Positions 61,159 to 64,000 of a DNA stretch of 64,000 nucleotides are shown piece by piece. Source of the stretch: Dermatemys mawii (Eukaryota > Chordata > Testudines > Dermatemydidae). Position 1 is the first letter of the stretch, and every line of letters begins with the position of its first letter. The position numbers and the translations under genes were made by a program. The notes beneath the pieces are model-generated. The model made no database searches. It had not been told where the DNA came from and saw nothing but the letters and a program-made list of their open reading frames with translations. Where the stretch lies: contig ML677326.1 in the NCBI GenBank assembly GCA_007922305.1, positions 55,174,785-55,238,784 on the forward strand, given 5' to 3'.

Positions 61159-63077
61159 ATGGAGACAAGACGCCCCAAACGCACTCCAACCTGGTCTGCA
61201 CAGGAAGTGGAAGACTCTTCTTCCCACTGTGTGGGAAGAAGAGTCTGTGCAGGCAGAGCTCTGATTCAGGAGAAGAAATGGTGACATCTATGCAGCAATC
61301 ACTCGTGGAATGGGGGAGAAGGGCTAGACAAGGGACATACAGCAGTGTTGTGTGAAAATAAAAGAACTTTGCCAAGCGTACCAGTAGGCAAGGGAGGCGA
61401 ACAGTGGTTCTGCTGCTGAACCCCACAGATGCTGGTTCTAAAATGAGCTGCATGCAATTCTCGGGGATGACCCTACCAGCAACCCCACAAGCAATGTGGA
61501 CACCTTACAAGTGTGTAAGTCTAGGGGCAACAAGGAGGATGATATGGTAGATGAGGAGAATGGGAAACTTATGCATCCATTCTTCCCGAGAGCCAGGAAA
61601 TATTTTTAACCCTTGAGTCCTGTGGGTCGCAGGACATCATGGTGGCTGACCATAATGTCAGGAAAGGCACCTCTGGTGAGTATACAGTAATAATCAAATT
61701 CCTGTTAAACTTAAGCAGGCACACACATTTGGTGGCACTGCATGCTTACTGTGAAGAAAAAGCAAGGTGTTGTGGTCCTCTGCTTACAAGAGACTGCCTC
61801 AGCTATGCAGAGGGTGGTCCCCAGAAAACACTGTTTATGAGGACTGGGATAGTCTGGGAATCCTGCATGGCTACCTCTAGAGAACTTTCATAGAGGTACT
61901 CTGCAATCCTTTACAGAAGGTTTCTGGGCAGTGCAGTCCTATTTCTTCCATCATGGTAGGACACTTTCCCATGCAATTCCTGAATTAATTCAACTGGCTT
62001 TGTTGTGATACACAGCACAGCAGGATAAGGATCGGGTCTATACCCAGACACTTGCAGCATCTCCTTCCTTTCCACCTCTGTTACCCTCAGGAGACTGATA
62101 TCACATAGAGTTGCCTAGGGGAAAAGGGGGAAGTTCTCATTAAAAGTGCTCTTACAAGAAAAAAAGGGCATGTAGACATACCCCACCCCCGCACATTCCA
62201 GATCACCAAACCATGTGGCCACTAATGTGCCTTTAGTGTGCTTGGCAAGCAGTTTAAAATGGCTGATAAGGAACTGGGACCCCACATGAGAGATTCCACA
62301 AATTGGGAGTAAAAATGTTCCCCCAGCCCCGTTCATAAATAACTTCCCATGGTGCTATGGGGAAAGGCCATTGTTTGATTATCTACCTCTGCTCCTGATT
62401 TGAGTCTACCATAAACTTCATTAAAAGTGAGGTCACCCATGACCTGGGAGAGGTGGGTGCTACTCACCAGGGCTGGAGCAGCAAAACGGCATAGTGAATG
62501 GTTACGGATTCTGGTTATGTTGTGGTTTACATAGTCTATGAAAACGGCCTTGCTATAGAAACATTTTATTCATGTACAATGGCTCCTTTATTTTTTCCTA
62601 TGACTGACAGCTGGAAATGTGTCCTTAGGCATGTCATCAACACCTGAAAGCAGACTGTCACTGATTAGAAGGAGGAGAAAGAGAACGTGGGAGGACACGT
62701 TCACTGAGCTAATGAACGCCTACGGGACAGCTGACACAGAGCTGAGAGTGTGGAGAATTGCACTGTCCGAGAAGATAGACATGGACATGGAGAGCAGGAA
62801 AACTTCCAATGAGCAAGAGCATGTGGTGCAGGATGACATGCTTTGGATTATGAGGGACTAGGCAGATATGCTGAGCCATCTGTTTGAACTGCAGGAACAA
62901 AGCAGGAGGGGTAGAGTCCCTCTGCAAACCCTGGTGGACAGCCAGCCAGCATCACGAGAAGAAGAAACACCCTCCCCACAGCATTCCATGAGGCCTGGGC
63001 AAAAAATGCATTATCCCTTTCACTTAACTCAGGGTGAGGGTACAAGGAACAGAAGGTGTCCATTCACAGACTTTTGA
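61159..63077 (+). pseudogene. Myb/SANT-like Harbinger accessory protein, two exons, broken
   Basis: Exon 1 starts at ATG 61159 (PKRTPTWSAQEVE, a trihelix/SANT start). It changes frame near 61215 and continues VWEEESVQAEL, RNGDIYAAITRGMGEKG, VKIKELCQAYQ and ELHAILGDDP with stops, then changes frame again near 61588 into SQEIFLTLE. It ends at 61675 before GTGAGT. A 935-bp intron (61676-62610) closes with a pyrimidine tract and GACAG. Joining 61675 to 62611 keeps the frame and gives SLGMSSTPESRLS, RRRRKRTWEDTFTELM and, after a TAG at 62859-62861, LSHLFELQEQ and a proline-rich end at 63077. In PIF/Harbinger elements a Myb/SANT protein partners the transposase in DNA binding and nuclear import. 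The N-terminal tryptophans and basic stretch fit. This copy is dead. Confidence 0.65.
61676..62610 (+). other. Intron of the Myb/SANT-like gene (inferred)
   Basis: Donor G|GTGAGTAT at 61676 and acceptor TTTATTTTTTCC...GACAG ending at 62610. The two coding remnants are in compatible phase across it (split codon, one base then two). Confidence 0.6.
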
Positions 63078-64000
63078 TGGTATGGAATGTGGTGTTATGT
63101 TACACAGCTGAAAATGTTTCTCCCATTCCAACTTTACAACCCCTTTTCCCCACATCTGTATGATAGCCAAGAACTCAGTTCTAAATTCTCACAGATACTC
63201 ACAAGTATGTATTAGCACTGATGCATTGCTGCTGCTGCAGAAAACACTGCCGAAGTTCCAAAGAACCTCATAATTGCCTGCAAGTTACATGTCTTGCTTG
63301 GTCTTACAAATGAATTCATTTGCAGAGCAGACACAGATTTAAATTGTATTCAGTGAACTTAATAAGCTTAAACTGGAATTCTTTTCATGTTGTGCTGAAA
63401 GTCAATCTGCATAATTCATTTACATATTCTTAGCAACAATTTACACTTTAAATAATACTAACTAGTAAATTAATTATATCATTTTAGAATCAAGTGAAAT
63501 GTAAACATACAGTTTACAGAATAAAGTGAATGCAGCATGAGAAATAATATATGAATGCCAACTTCAATTAAGAAATGTTTATCCTTTGTCTATAGTTAGA
63601 CTTAGGAACAAGTCAGACTTTTACGAACCAGAATATTAAGATGAGCAGCAATTTACAACAGTACAGCAATGTTCTACACTAAAGGTGATTTAGAGACTCA
63701 ACAAAGCACAATCTCCAAAACAGTATATTATATGAATTTTAAAATGAGAGGATAACATTAATCTAAAGATTACTTTACAAACTATGTTGTGCTTCAGATT
63801 TGTTCCCTCACACTGGAGAATCAAAGGGACTGGTGAAGCCAAATAACTACACAAAATTAAGAAGGCAGAGAGGCTGGAAGCCCTATGGTGCAAGATCCGC
63901 TCAACCAAAACCAACAAATAGCTCTTGGCCTACATAGAAACACCCATAAAGCTAAAAAGTATTCCTCTTGGACACAACTGCATCAGCCAAACAACAGAAT
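63078..64000. other. No recognisable feature
   Basis: AT-rich. I looked for a right-hand GTAGAC...GGCC element end and did not see one. Confidence 0.45.

Larger units (their letters stand above)
60763..63077 (+). mobile_element. Remnant of a Harbinger-like element
   Basis: The left end GGCCTGGTCTACACTG follows TAA (60760-60762), the same terminus as the Harbinger-type MITEs at 27312 and 47581. The body holds a broken Myb/SANT-like gene. No right inverted end and no transposase gene were found before the window ends, so the element is probably truncated on the right or decayed. Confidence 0.5.

Noticed and set aside
1..64000. CRISPR array, bacterial operon, rRNA or tRNA
   Set aside because: No regular spacer-repeat unit, no Shine-Dalgarno-led gene clusters and no cloverleaf-like sequence. 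The DNA is vertebrate.

Overview
The window is vertebrate nuclear DNA, most likely from a turtle (Testudines), with a crocodilian as the less likely alternative. It is AT-rich and intron- or desert-like, and I recognise no host exon, tRNA, rRNA or CRISPR. The lineage call rests on interspersed repeats recognised from memory: Penelope-like element (PLE) tails, hAT, Harbinger-type and palindromic MITEs, a CR1 3' end, and MIR-type SINEs. None of these was checked against a database. All recognisable coding sequence belongs to mobile elements, and all of it is broken.

Layout. The first 7 kb is dense in hAT-type MITEs, several bounded by 8-bp target-site duplications (TSDs): 979-1544, 4072-4425, 4454-5015 and 5706-6016. 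A PLE copy fills 8117-10366. It has a reverse transcriptase and GIY-YIG endonuclease reading frame, an inverted copy of its own 3' end at its 5' side, and a 13-bp TSD. From 10.5 to 30 kb the sequence is mostly unassigned, with a CR1 tail, LTR-like fragments, hAT (22868-23574) and Harbinger-type (27312-27673) MITEs, and a 400-base assembly gap that interrupts a fold-back PLE tail. From 30 to 44 kb there are further PLE tails, SINEs, MITEs and a 553-bp near-perfect palindrome (43881-44433).

The most interesting locus is 48227-50770. This 2.54-kb element has CACTG...CAGTG termini and a TTA duplication. It carries a minus-strand gene of 562 codons, cysteine-rich at the N-terminus, interrupted by three in-frame stops but no frameshift. 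The ends suggest the CACTA/Mirage/Chapaev (CMC) group of DNA transposons. I cannot assign the protein to a named transposase family. Beyond it lie a diverged PLE (54.6-55.1 kb), a LINE endonuclease remnant (59.4-60.0 kb) and, at 60.8-63.1 kb, a broken Myb/SANT-like Harbinger accessory gene whose two halves rejoin in frame across a convincing GT-AG intron.

The genes do not form a pathway. The window is a stratified record of transposition in which PLE, hAT, Harbinger and CMC insertions sit inside or beside one another.
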